The notes below the pieces were generated by a model. It did no database searches. It was not told where the DNA came from and saw nothing but the letters and a program-made list of their open reading frames with translations. The translations under genes and the position numbers were made by a program. Shown piece by piece: positions 10,027 through 18,947 of a stretch of 32,130 bases of DNA (positions are counted from its first letter, which is position 1; each line of letters starts with the position of its first letter). The DNA comes from Halocafeteria seosinensis (lineage: Eukaryota; Sar; Bigyra; Bicosoecida). The stretch is taken from NCBI GenBank assembly GCA_001687465.1, contig LVLI01000259.1, positions 1 to 32,130 on the forward strand, written 5' to 3'.

Positions 10027-10057
10027 ATTGGTTCGTCAACCAATCCGAATGACGTCA
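10027..10057. promoter_or_regulatory. Paired CCAAT boxes and palindromic CRE upstream of secreted-protein gene
   Basis: ATTGGTT (10027-10033) and AACCAAT (10038-10044) form an inverted repeat around CGTC, i.e. two opposed CCAAT boxes. Six bases later comes TGACGTCA (10050-10057), a perfect cAMP-response-element palindrome bound by bZIP factors. The cluster ends 88 bp before the ATG at 10146. That is promoter-like, although function in this organism is unproven. Confidence 0.5.
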
Positions 10058-10145
10058 TACACCACATGTAATGAATTCGTTCGGGTTTGTTGAGTTTGTG
10101 TTAAATTAAGTTATACTTTAAGTTCTTCAGTGAAATTCAAAAAAA

Positions 10146-11091
10146 ATGATTCATCAAGTAGTGAGTTGCTTGATCCTGGGAACTGTGCTCGCAGCTGCGG
10201 GGACCGAGGCCTACGCCCAGACGCAATTACGAGGAGCATACACATCCTCTCCTACCTGGCCGAATGTGTTCCAAGCGTCTTTCAACGAGACCTTGGACTA
10301 CGTGATCTTCAAAGGACACACGAATGGAACCATGTACTACAACTGGAACGTCACTAAGGAACGCACGGACCGCCAGAGTGTAAGTGGCCCTTACGGCTAA
10401 CGGGATGCTTGAAATGCATGCGCATGCATTTCAAGGAGTTTCGATGGTTACATTACAGGGTAAATACGACAGATACTGTGGACTCGTTATCTCCAAGGAC
10501 ACCCCTTGCACGTAAGTTTTCTGAAGCACCATCTGCTGAGACGACGAGATGCAAAATGGCGTTGTGACTCGGTTTCCAGGCATCTGGTGGTCGATGGCGT
10601 ACGCTATTTGAATTTCCCCCAAGAGAACTATTGCTGCAAATGCTGTACCGACAAGGGGGGCTGTGGAGTTCTGAAGCCGAACTGGATCGAGGCCTCCAAT
10701 GGCACCTACCAGGTATGTCGTGGAAGAAGCTCTCGCATACTTTTGAGCTTGACATAATCTCCAATTACTCTCTACAGGGTAGAAGCTACGTTGACGGACA
10801 CGAAGTGGATGGGTGGAAGATCAAAGGGCTCCAGGACAACTACTGGTACCAAACTACGTCAAATGGGGCTCCTGTGCAGCTGGTGCAAGAGGTATGTCGG
10901 AAGGAATACTTAGCTAGTTGGTGTCATGTGCTTCACTCGTTTCCACTGTACAGCCGGACGCCACTCGCGATTTTGATGTCAGTTCTTACTCTGTAGGAAG
11001 TCTACCGGACCATATCTTCGATGTACCGGCTGGATGCGACGAAAAGTGCTCCAAGAAGGCTCCTCTTTCAGTCTGCGCAACTTTGGACTAA
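10146..11091 (+). CDS. Secreted Cys-rich protein with CCxCC motif
   Basis: Five exons (10146-10379, 10459-10511, 10580-10712, 10778-10891, 10954-11091), all joining in frame, give 223 aa. The N-terminus MIHQVVSCLILGTVLAAAG is a signal peptide, probably cleaved after AYA near residue 24. The mature part has FNETLDY, an N-glycosylation-rich stretch (NGT, NVT), KYDRYCGLVISKDTPCTHLV, then NYCCKCCTDKGGCGVLKPNW, and YVDGHEVDGWKIKGLQDNYW. The chain ends in a Cys-bearing segment (CDEKCSKK). Small secreted proteins with this CCxCC...GCG...W...W..KG.Q.NYY layout occur in other protists and plants without assigned function. The beta-strand character recalls ependymin/LolA-like lipid-binding folds, but that is a guess. 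All donors are GTAAGT or GTATGT. Confidence 0.8.
10408..10435. repeat. Perfect 28-bp palindrome inside intron 1
   Basis: The arm CTTGAAATGCATGC is followed at once by its exact reverse complement, with no spacer. It lies inside the intron 10380-10458 of the secreted-protein gene. It could fold as an RNA hairpin or be a protein-binding palindrome. Confidence 0.9.
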
Positions 11092-11568
11092 GCGGAAATT
11101 GTGCCAGTTTCGGCATGGTCAAAACAATATCAACTAAGCGATGTTCTGTTCTTATCCACTGTCTATTCATCATTGCTACTAGTGAATGAATACCGCACTG
11201 CCAATTGAAACCATTCCGACGATGGTAGGTCGGGCTCCTCGTCCATCCGATGGCTCAGTGTATTGAGCATTTGCTGATGCATATAGTGGGCTCTAACTTG
11301 CCAACGATTATAACTGCTTCGTCGGAATATTTGTTATGTTTTCGGTGTTGAGTGGTACTTGTGAGCAGATTGTCTGCCGGTTTCGTCTTTTGGTGGCAGG
11401 TTATGGCGAAGCGGCATCGTTCAGGTGCTACCTTTTTTCCATCAAGGTCTTCCAGTCGTCAGGACTCCAGTTTTGTCTACCGTATTCATGGGCTCCTGGC
11501 GTACAAGAGACTTGCTGTGCAACGAGTTAGAGGGGAAATACGTTGTGTGAGTGCAACGTTTACCACTC
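11092..11568. other. Intergenic region, convergent genes
   Basis: It lies between the stop of the secreted-protein gene (+) and the stop of the Fcf2 gene (-). It contains a short ATG frame (MAKRHRSGATFFPSRS, from 11404), which I do not accept as a gene. I see nothing else. Confidence 0.4.
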
Positions 11569-12348
11569 TTATTTGTGTTTGCGCTTTTTGACCTTGCCTT
11601 TAGTCTTGTCTTTAGGGACTCGGCCAGACATAGCCGTCTTCAACATTTCTGAATAATTCCGCTTTGCATACGACTTCACTCTATCATCGGTCGCAACTTC
11701 ATGGAAAAACGACTGTGGTCGTTGCTTCTTTGCAATACGCTTAGAACGTCCTTCCAGAGCTCCCTCGACAACGGTTCCGATTTGGAAGAACTTGGGTGGC
11801 TTTTTCTCCTCTTTCGTTTTGAAGAAGCGTTTAGGATCAAGATAATTACGATTTCTGAGCACCTCAAGGTCCCTCTTTACTTCATCCGTCATCACTGGAG
11901 CCTGCATATCAAACCATCCTTTACCCGCTGTTTCAGGTTGTTTCGCTCGTTCAGCTCGTCGGAGCGATTTCTTCTTCGAATGTGGTTCTGTCCTTAGGTC
12001 GTGCTTCACTGATTCGCCGTAATTATCGCTCTGCTTCAACGCTTTGTCCACTTCTCTATCTCCACCTCCCCCATGTACCACCTCTGCTAATTGATCCTCT
12101 TCTCCGTGAGCTGGCTGCTGGTTGGACGCAGATAGTTCTCCGAACGACTCCTGCGCAATCTGCTGTAGGAGCTCCCTTCTTCGGTCACTCTTCTGTTCAT
12201 CTCCGTCGTGTGACGCTGTTGTTGCGGCGCTAGTATCCTCTTTATGCCGTCTAGAATGATGATGCCCCCGTTGAATGGCTGCTTTGGCGAGTTGTCTAGC
12301 TTTCTCGTGCAGATCCTCTCCGCCGTTCACGTGGTTCGATGCTTCCAT
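11569..12348 (-). CDS. Fcf2-domain pre-rRNA processing protein (DNTTIP2-like)
   Basis: A single exon of 259 aa. The frame opens at a GTG at 12357, but the first ATG is at 12348 (MEASNHVNGG). Residues 1 to about 140 are hydrophilic and low in complexity. From residue 144 the sequence GWFDMQAPVMTDEVKRDLEV, then LRNRNYLDPKRFFK, PKFFQIGTVVEGA and KRNYSEML, follows the Fcf2 domain. The C-terminus is a Lys/Arg run (KGKVKKRKHK). In yeast Fcf2 and in human DNTTIP2/TdIF2 this domain belongs to the small-subunit processome in the nucleolus and is needed for early 18S rRNA cleavages. The Dim1-type methyltransferase at 16340 also acts on small-subunit rRNA. I see no catalytic motif, as expected. Confidence 0.9.
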   Translation of the reverse strand: MEASNHVNGGEDLHEKARQLAKAAIQRGHHHSRRHKEDTSAATTASHDGDEQKSDRRRELLQQIAQESFGELSASNQQPAHGEEDQLAEVVHGGGGDREVDKALKQSDNYGESVKHDLRTEPHSKKKSLRRAERAKQPETAGKGWFDMQAPVMTDEVKRDLEVLRNRNYLDPKRFFKTKEEKKPPKFFQIGTVVEGALEGRSKRIAKKQRPQSFFHEVATDDRVKSYAKRNYSEMLKTAMSGRVPKDKTKGKVKKRKHK

Positions 12349-12405
12349 TTTTTCCACTTTCTTTCCGCGATACTCGTGCCCGCGTGTATGCTGCCAATCA
12401 GCTGT

Positions 12406-12679
12406 ATGGACGTATATAATGGACTTGGGTCAGTGCAGGTAGGTCGCAGGATCCTCTGTGACACTAATACTCCTCTATGAGCGTTCCCGATCCCTACTCC
12501 TTTCCAACACAGCTTCCACTACTTTTAGTGTTCCATGTTCCAGGAGCAAACAACATGGTCGATCTTCGGCCAATGCCCACAGGGCAGGTACGCAATCTCT
12601 GACACAGTGCAAGTTGAAGTTGCAGCGACCGCTCCACATTTAGAAGACAACTTTTGATTCCTAGGCCCTGAAAGTGTGA
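12406..12679 (+). CDS. Possible small spliced gene, ~40 aa, unrecognised
   Basis: Three exons with good splice signals and unbroken frame: 12406-12438, 12513-12587 and 12665-12679. Introns are 74 and 77 nt, typical of this window. The product begins MDVYNGLGSVQ, has a hydrophobic stretch LPLLLVFHVPGANN, then MVDLRPMPTGQALKV. The start lies 57 bp from the divergent Fcf2 start. I recognise no family. The short length makes chance possible. It could alternatively be the 5' end of a longer transcript spliced to an exon I missed. Confidence 0.28.
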
Positions 12680-13356
12680 GCCCCTTATTGTGGTGGCAGA
12701 CTAAAGGTGCTTGGCTGATTGATAGAGATGGTTGCCTCGTACGGATGAGTAAAAATATTGATTTATTTCTTTGATGTCTGTGGTAAACTCCCTAAACTTC
12801 GCTGGAGTGGAAGTGAAGTTTCCAGATACGACATGTATCTAAAACATTCGGCACACTTGTGTTTAATTCAAGCGTTCACTTTTCACACACAACGGGAGGT
12901 GTGCACTACGAAACAACGTTCAACACCAACAGACGGGCATGGGCTTGCTAAGTTGCCAGTACATGTATACACGTACTGGACTGACGACTCGTGACGAGTT
13001 CATTTCCTTGCCACCTTCCAGGATATTCTGAGGCCACAGACCAGGAAACGCAGAAGTGAGTAGGGAATAACACTGCTCAACCAACTGACGAAAAGCCTGC
13101 TACATTTCCCGGCATACTGGGAGGAAGCATTGGTCACTCAAACTCCCGCAATATGAAGTCCCCACACGCAGGAAGGGGACTGGAGGAGCACCCTTCTCGA
13201 TGCGTCAAAACCGTAAAATTGGTTGTGTGTGCATCTCATTCAGGCAAGAATGTAGGAACGGACAGATGCACAATTTGTGCAGCACGAACCTCATACGTAC
13301 GTGTTTGCACAATTGCCATCGCAGTGCCTCGAGGTTTCAGGGCTCAAACCATTAAA
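12680..13356. other. Non-coding stretch
   Basis: About 680 bp with no frame I can defend on either strand. It holds a near-perfect 24-bp palindrome at 12956-12979. The rest shows nothing recognisable. Confidence 0.4.
12956..12979. repeat. Near-perfect 24-bp palindrome
   Basis: CCAGTAC ... GTACTGG arms surround a TGTATACA core. Eleven of 12 base pairs match. It is a possible protein-binding site or hairpin in otherwise featureless DNA. Confidence 0.7.
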
Positions 13357-13451
13357 CCAAATTTTGTTTCCAAGAGCTCCGGGACGCGATTACGCTACCT
13401 CACCTAATTTACAACCTCATATCTCCTCTGTTGGAGCCTTATGGAAGCCCA

Positions 13452-13702
13452 ATGCACAAAAATAAAGGAGAAGCCGAAATTCCTACTACGTTGAAGTTGA
13501 GGCCCCGAGTCCGGAAGGAGCGATTTACCACGTTCATGAATCATGCAGTCTCCTCCAACCATGTGGGTAGAGCACATGACCCTCGAATAGAGAGTCTGAT
13601 TGGGAGAAGAAAATCGAGCTTGATTAAGAAACTGCATCCAACCAGATACGAGGCAGCAAGGACTGACCCAACAGACACTTGCCTGGCTTACATTGTATGT
13701 AT
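13452..13702 (+). CDS. Probable 5' coding exon of the SMYD-like gene
   Basis: An open frame runs from about 13357, with its first ATG at 13452 (MHKNKGEAEIPTTLKLRPRV), to a GTATGC donor after 13702. The intron 13703-13777 (75 nt) has an ACTAAC branch-like site at 13744-13749 and acceptor GCATGCAG. The join (AT then C) leads in frame into CAPKMQEESKWDVV of the next gene. The encoded stretch is basic (GRRKSSLIKKLHPTRYEAA) and not similar to anything I know. It may instead be a separate short gene or UTR. If joined, the SMYD-like protein would be 834 aa. Confidence 0.42.
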
Positions 13703-13790
13703 GTATGCGCCAAATGCTCCCATGTGTAGCATTTTATACACATACTAACATGCTATATCTACCCTGTATGCATGCAGCTGTGCACCAAAA

Positions 13791-16100
13791 ATGCAGGAGG
13801 AATCCAAATGGGATGTCGTCACGAGAGCTGAGGCCCTCTGCGAGGATCATATCAATGCTGAATCTGAAGATGATGATCAAGCTTCTTCCCAGACAGAGTC
13901 TCAGTCGACGCACAATCGCGATGTGCATTCTACCCTGCACCAAGCGTTGGAGCTCGTGAAGCCTTTGCAAGCTGAAATTCAATCGGCTGTGTGCTTCAGA
14001 AGCCCAGGTGACGAGAAAAAGATCGATGGAGAAACAAAAGACTTATATATTCGAGTACGTTGTGTTTCGACGGTGTTCCGCCGTGGTATGATGGTTCTTC
14101 ACGAGTTGAGTTGATTTTGACAGGTAAGTACACTATTGGAAAACATTTACAGTCGCTTGTCTCGGGAGTCGCCATGCGAGGAATACACCGACAACAACTT
14201 GGAGTGGAGAGTGTGCAAGGCTTTACTCTCTAAATCGTTTGACGAGATTCGGGAGGTGGGAAACCTCATGTGGTCTAGACACAGGGATTTCCACCGGGCA
14301 TGGGCCTATTACACTGTAGCCATTTGCGTCAGCGGAGGAACTGACACCAAGGCTATGTGCAATCGGGCAGTAGTAGCCTTCTACAAGTTTTCCGACCGTC
14401 GGTTCCCTAATGCATACGATGTGCAAGACAACGAAAATGCAAGGGCTCTTTACGATGGATTTGAATCCGCTCGGAGAGCTTACCGGATGGATCCAGAGTA
14501 TACCAAAGCCAACCTCTATGCAACAAAGTGTGCGGTGGGTCTCGGATTACTTCGGGAAGTTCTCGACTGGATGCATGATGGAATGTCGACTTGTTTACGG
14601 CATATGGCGAGTGTTTCAGACGCTACAGTTGTCAGCAACTTAGACTCACATATTCAAGAAGTTGTTAACTTGGCCAAATCTTGTCCGCAAGACAGAATTG
14701 ACAGTAATATTGAGGTATTGAACAGTAAGACACAAAATGCAAGGGAGCTATTGATGCGCTGTGGCGACTGTAATGCAAGGGACGAAATGACTGCATACGT
14801 GGAACTTCTATTAGCTGCAGTCACTCACATTGTGCGCACATCGACGAAACTGGCTTTGGAAGAAACGAAACTGCGGAATAATGCTCCAGGGCTACCGGAG
14901 CCTCAAGTAAAGACAAGCGCGCGGCACATCGTCGACTCGCCAGCCTGTCCTCCCCGAGAAGAAAAGGTTCCCTTGGAAAAAAGGCTCATCGAAATAGAGG
15001 ACAAAAATACCTACTTCAACGGTGACGAGAGTAATCTAAAGACGATCGGAGACATGGAACGGGGTATACGAGTAGTTGCTCAACGGAACTTCCAAAGGGG
15101 TGAAGAAATCCAAACGGATGAACCATATTTCGCCACAACAGTCTTTACAGATCGCTTATGCGAGTTTTGCATGAAACCTCTTACCCTTGCGTCGTCGGTT
15201 CGCACCTGTCCTGGTTGTAAGTTCTTGAAATATTGCAGTGACAAATGTCACTCGGACGCTTGGTCAATGTATCACCGGGTACTATGTGGCAGAACGGAAG
15301 CCTATCAGAAGTTGCTTAAGAAGACATTCGATGAGGGTGTTGTACCAAACTCCCGCATGCCCCTTCAGGTTCTCAAACTCATGGGCTTCCTTGCACAATG
15401 TCATTTAAAGACCCTGTTGCGCTGTGATATTCGGAAATTTCGAGATAAGGCGGTAACTGCTAGAGGTTTGGTTGAAGAAGTGGGCTCGGTCAATCGAGAC
15501 TGGCTCAACTATGCGCCGTTGTTATTTGCATATCCAAGAACTTTGTTTACTGGAGGAGGAGAACCGACGCAGATTCAGCAGTCGATGGTTTCTGTAGAGA
15601 TGCTAGATCGATTTCATCTCACTCAAGAAGCGCTTAAAGGACCGATCACCTGCAAGGGGGATTTACCAGAGTCTTATGCAGGCCCGTTAAAGACCCGACA
15701 ATCGGAAAAGTTAACCAACATACTCCAAGCTCATCCAATGTTTGGGTACCGTGTATACGTTCAACTTGAGGCGTTGTTAGTGGAGAACGCGAAGAATGCT
15801 AACTTGGATTTCTTTGTGCCGGAAAAAACTCACACTGGATGTACGGCCAACAATCAACTCCTGCTGCGGTCTACAGCTTTTCTAAAGCACTCATGCTGCC
15901 CAAACGTCCATGAACAGCCTAACATGATGAATCCTAGTTCTGCAACCCGGTATGTGGCTGCGGAACGCATTCGGAAAGGTGACCAGTTGACGACCACTTA
16001 CGTCCCATTGAATTGGTCGAGGACCAAACGACGCCAGCAGCTTGAGATGGTGTACGGCTTCAGTTGCACTTGCCCTCGTTGCAAAGCTAGCGAGAGTTAA
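13791..16100 (+). CDS. SMYD4-like SET and MYND domain protein
   Basis: Exons 13791-14054 and 14124-16100 join in phase 0 (DLYIR to VSTLLEN) and give at least 746 aa. The N-terminal half holds TPR-like helices (EVGNLMWSRHRDFHRAWAYY). From residue about 401 the SET N-part reads MERGIRVVAQRNFQRGEEIQ. The MYND zinc finger starts near residue 434 (CEFCMKPL ... CPGCKFLKYCSDKCHSDAW ... H ... C). The SET C-part reads STAFLKHSCCPNVHEQ, then AAERIRKGDQLTTTYVPLNW, and a post-SET Cys cluster FSCTCPRCKA. The layout of N-terminal TPR followed by split SET with MYND matches SMYD4-type lysine methyltransferases. The conserved NHSCxPN motif reads KHSCCPN, so the usual SAM-contacting Asn is Lys here and activity is uncertain. 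Confidence 0.88.
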
Positions 16101-16123
16101 TCGACCATTAGTTATTGCTTGTG

Positions 16124-16196
16124 CACATGCACATGGATAAAATTTCAGGTATAATACACAGGAAGAGACTGTCACATATCTGTGAATGTGCATGTG
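16124..16196. repeat. Inverted repeat downstream of SMYD-like stop
   Basis: CACATGCACAT (16124-16134) pairs exactly with ATGTGCATGTG (16186-16196). This gives an 11-bp stem with a 51-nt loop, beginning 24 bp after the stop. It could be a 3'-UTR stem-loop or a chance repeat. Confidence 0.55.
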
Positions 16197-16339
16197 AAGG
16201 TCTCCCACAGACCAGTTTCACGTCGATACAGCTGTAGCGTTCCTCGATTGTTCGAATGACTCCACCACTACGAAACAGTAGCGTGAGGGGAAATAGAGGT
16301 GTGAGACACATTGTGTAGTCCATTGTGGCTAGAGTGGGA

Positions 16340-17690
16340 ATGACAGCGGCGAGCTACGTCCTGAGGAATCGCCTGGTCGCTGCCGACTTCAGGAGGTCTA
16401 TACAAGGCCATCTACGACCCTTTTACTCCCCCATTACTACTCAGTACAGCGCATATGTACCTAGTTCGTGTGGAATACGGAAATGGAGCAGTAGCACTGG
16501 AACAAACACACCGCGGCTTCGGAAAGGTTTGGGTCAGCATGTGCTCAAGGACTACGCGACGATTAAGAAGATTGTGGATAAGGCAAACATACAGAGCGCT
16601 GACCGCGTGTTCGAACTCGGCCCTGGGACCGGAAATCTCACGATTCACCTACTGGAACGCGCTAAGAAAGTGTATGCGGTGGAATTGGACCCGGCCATGT
16701 GCCAAGCGACAAAGGAACGTGCGCAAAAGTTGTACGTTGTCCACTGGTAATAATCACGGAACTTACGGAGTGGTCAAGTGTGGTAACTTGTTGTACGCAG
16801 AGGATACTCGGATAAACTAGAGCTAGTGCAAGCGAACTTCCTCCAGGTACCATTCCCGAAACGATTCCATGCGATGGTGGCCAACATACCGTATAACATA
16901 ACCTCGCCCATTTTGCATCGGGTCCTGACCGAGTTGGGCCCCACAAAGGTCACTCGGTCCGATGGAGAAGAGAAACACGTACCCGCGAAACGAGCAATAC
17001 TAATGGTCCAAAAAGAATTCGGAGACCGAATGCTTGCAAGGTAAGCAGGTCTAGCCGAATCACGAATATTCCACTTTAACCCACTGGATTTGATAATACA
17101 GTCCGGGAAGCAGGGACTATTCACGTCTCTCAGTGAATTGTCGACTATTTGCCGACGTGGAAGACTTGCTACATGTTCCGGCATCGCTATTCACTCCGCC
17201 TCCGAAAGTTGATTCCACTGTGCTGAGAGTTGTGCCGGCAGGGATGTCTTCCCACCTACCGTTAGATCCCGGAGATCCTGATGATGCATTATTGCATAGC
17301 CTATGGTCTAGACAAGACTATAGGGATATGGCGATTTCCCCGACGATGAGCCCCAACTTTGACTGGGAGGCATGGAACTACTTGCTTAAGATATGTTTCG
17401 GGTTCAAGAACAAGACACTTAGAGCTTCGTTAACAACTAAATCCGTGGCCGCACGACTACTAAAGACTAGAGCTTACAATATCAGAGGGGTATCCCAAAA
17501 GAGCTATGAAGCTTCTCGTCGTTCCTCTGCGTCTGAGTTTGCTGCTGATAGTGTGACGGTCGCCCAAATGCAATCGACAGTATCTTCGCTGCTCAACCAC
17601 ATTGGGCTAGACGGTAAACGACCAAATGGAATGACCGAATTCGAATTTCGAAGGCTATATTTAGCTCTTGAAGGTCTTGGTTGTATATGA
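16340..17690 (+). CDS. Dim1/KsgA-family rRNA adenine dimethyltransferase with organelle-type leader
   Basis: Exons 16340-16731, 16801-17040 and 17102-17690 give 406 aa. The start is the first in-frame ATG. Residues 1 to about 58 are Arg/Ser-rich with few acids (IRKWSSSTG), like a mitochondrial leader. Then KGLGQHVLKD leads into the SAM site VFELGPGTGNLT (about 90-101), acidic VELDP, and catalytic NIPYNITSPI (159-168). Later come DYSRLSVNCRLFADVEDLL and PASLFTPPPKVDSTV. The C-terminal block LLKICFGFKNKTLRAS and HIGLDGKRPNGMTEFEFRRL is of the eukaryotic DIMT1 type. The enzyme makes two N6,N6-dimethyladenosines near the 3' end of small-subunit rRNA. The leader suggests the mitochondrial ribosome, while the C-terminal domain is that of the nucleolar enzyme. 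A short insert (about 177-190) separates the catalytic motif from the next block. Confidence 0.92.
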
Positions 17691-17823
17691 GAGTCAACCT
17701 GTAGTAGTGAGTTCCCTCCGTAGCTGTTTCGATTCCATGGGAGATCGCTGCAGATAATTGGTACCGAAGCGCCAATAATCACTTTGCAGATGTCCATCAA
17801 CACTGTTGTAACTTCGATGAATC

Positions 17824-18360
17824 ATGGTAACTCTTTAACATGCTAGCTTCGAACGAGGCAAAAAGCAGCGACAGCTGAGAGGAACAGGGATTATCGAGTA
17901 GGTTGCAGCTAGGTGGAGGAGTATCCGTATTGAGGCACTTTGGTCACTCTCCAAAGTACAGGACGAAGAAGCCCCTCCGTCGTTATCTCGAAGCTCAAGC
18001 TGCCGAGTCAAGCACGGTGTGTCGTCGGTTTGAGCTCTTTTTTCCGACGGTCTTCGTGGCAAAAGCAGGTACGTAGTCGCACCGACCTCGTATTACGATT
18101 AAAGCTGCTGAGCCGCGTACTCGAATCGGGCTGAAATCTGCCTATTCTTTGAGACGTTCTCATTGAACCTCGCATAGGTCTTTTTTTTCTTTGTAGCATT
18201 GAGCTTGTTTGACCGTCGAAGTATTGTCGATTCTTCGGATCAACACCAGGTGGTTCCCCGGTGTCCGCGGCTACAGCCAGAAAAGCGCTGTGGCAAATTC
18301 GCGCCTGCCTTCCAGAAATACGGTTCAAATACCCCTCTGATATATCATTTACGACATTGA
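17824..18360 (+). CDS. Possible small spliced gene, ~108 aa, unrecognised
   Basis: An ATG at 17824 is followed at once by GTAACT. The acceptor TTGCAG ends at 17908, exon 17909-18068 ends in GTACGT, and a strong pyrimidine tract ends in TTTGTAG at 18196. The last exon is 18197-18360. All phases agree. The product starts MLGGGVSVLRHFGHSPKYRT, continues KKPLRRYLEAQ and FFPTVFVAKAG, and ends KFAPAFQKYGSN then TPLIYHLRH. It is basic and leader-like at the start, so a small mitochondrial protein is possible. I recognise no family. A one-codon first exon is unusual, and the true start may lie elsewhere. Confidence 0.3.
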
Positions 18361-18947
18361 ATCCTGTGATATCCCAGTTCTTTCCGAACATTTCGTATGC
18401 CGGTAGATTCCCAGCTTGTGCACTGCACCAACTGCATCGTCACTCGCATGCTTGTAGTGATGCACAATTTAGCCCGTCTATGATTGCCTTGCTCCTTGGA
18501 TCCTGTGGACAGGTCTCCGGAGGCACGAGATACAGTTGGAAGCATTCCGAGTGCCACTTGATTAAGACCCCGCCACACGCCCCACTCTTTCACGACGGTC
18601 AGTCAGTCTGGTCAGGCGACTGGTGCACTGTTCGGCAATATCAATGGTTTGTGCGCGAACACGCATCTCGCACTTGGGAAAGTCAAGTACAGATACCAAG
18701 CGTCCTTGAGACAAGAAAAGCTCCTTTTGTCTTGCTTCATTGTGGTGGTAAGTTGACTTCACTTTGTGTGCCCGTGAAAGAAACTAAGGGGCACTCTTGA
18801 CGATGCTGTTTTTGTGCCCTGCAAATTCCCCTGTCCTAAGCCTTTGAAGCGTAGCAAGGCAAATGTTCTGTGGGGCTTCTGGCTCGACAATCAAGGCAAG
18901 GAAAGGTAAAATGGCTTTGAATTTACTTTCTTGCAGTAACACAGAAA
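18361..18947. other. Upstream region of membrane-protein gene
   Basis: About 590 bp with no accepted gene. It has a donor-like GGTAAGTTG at 18748 and a strong acceptor TACTTTCTTGCAG ending at 18936, twelve bases before the next ATG. This may be a 5'-UTR intron or a trans-splice acceptor for a spliced leader. Confidence 0.4.

Noticed and set aside
11404-11591. Short frame starting MAKRHRSGATFF
   Set aside because: It overlaps the 3' end of the Fcf2 gene, shows no family resemblance and has Ser/Arg-rich shadow-like composition.
13696-13706. GTAT microsatellite at an intron edge
   Set aside because: It has only about three units and is explained by the overlapping GTATGT donor sequences.
13734-13982. 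Minus-strand 82-codon frame
   Set aside because: It is antisense to the first certain exon of the SMYD-like gene and contains no recognisable domain.
18261-18800. 180-codon plus-strand frame, briefly considered as an L51/S25-like mitoribosomal protein (TARKALWQIRACLPEIRFKY)
   Set aside because: It starts at a GTG, a stop lies shortly upstream, and the similarity is limited to a few positions. The competing spliced frame at 17824-18360 fits the splice signals better.
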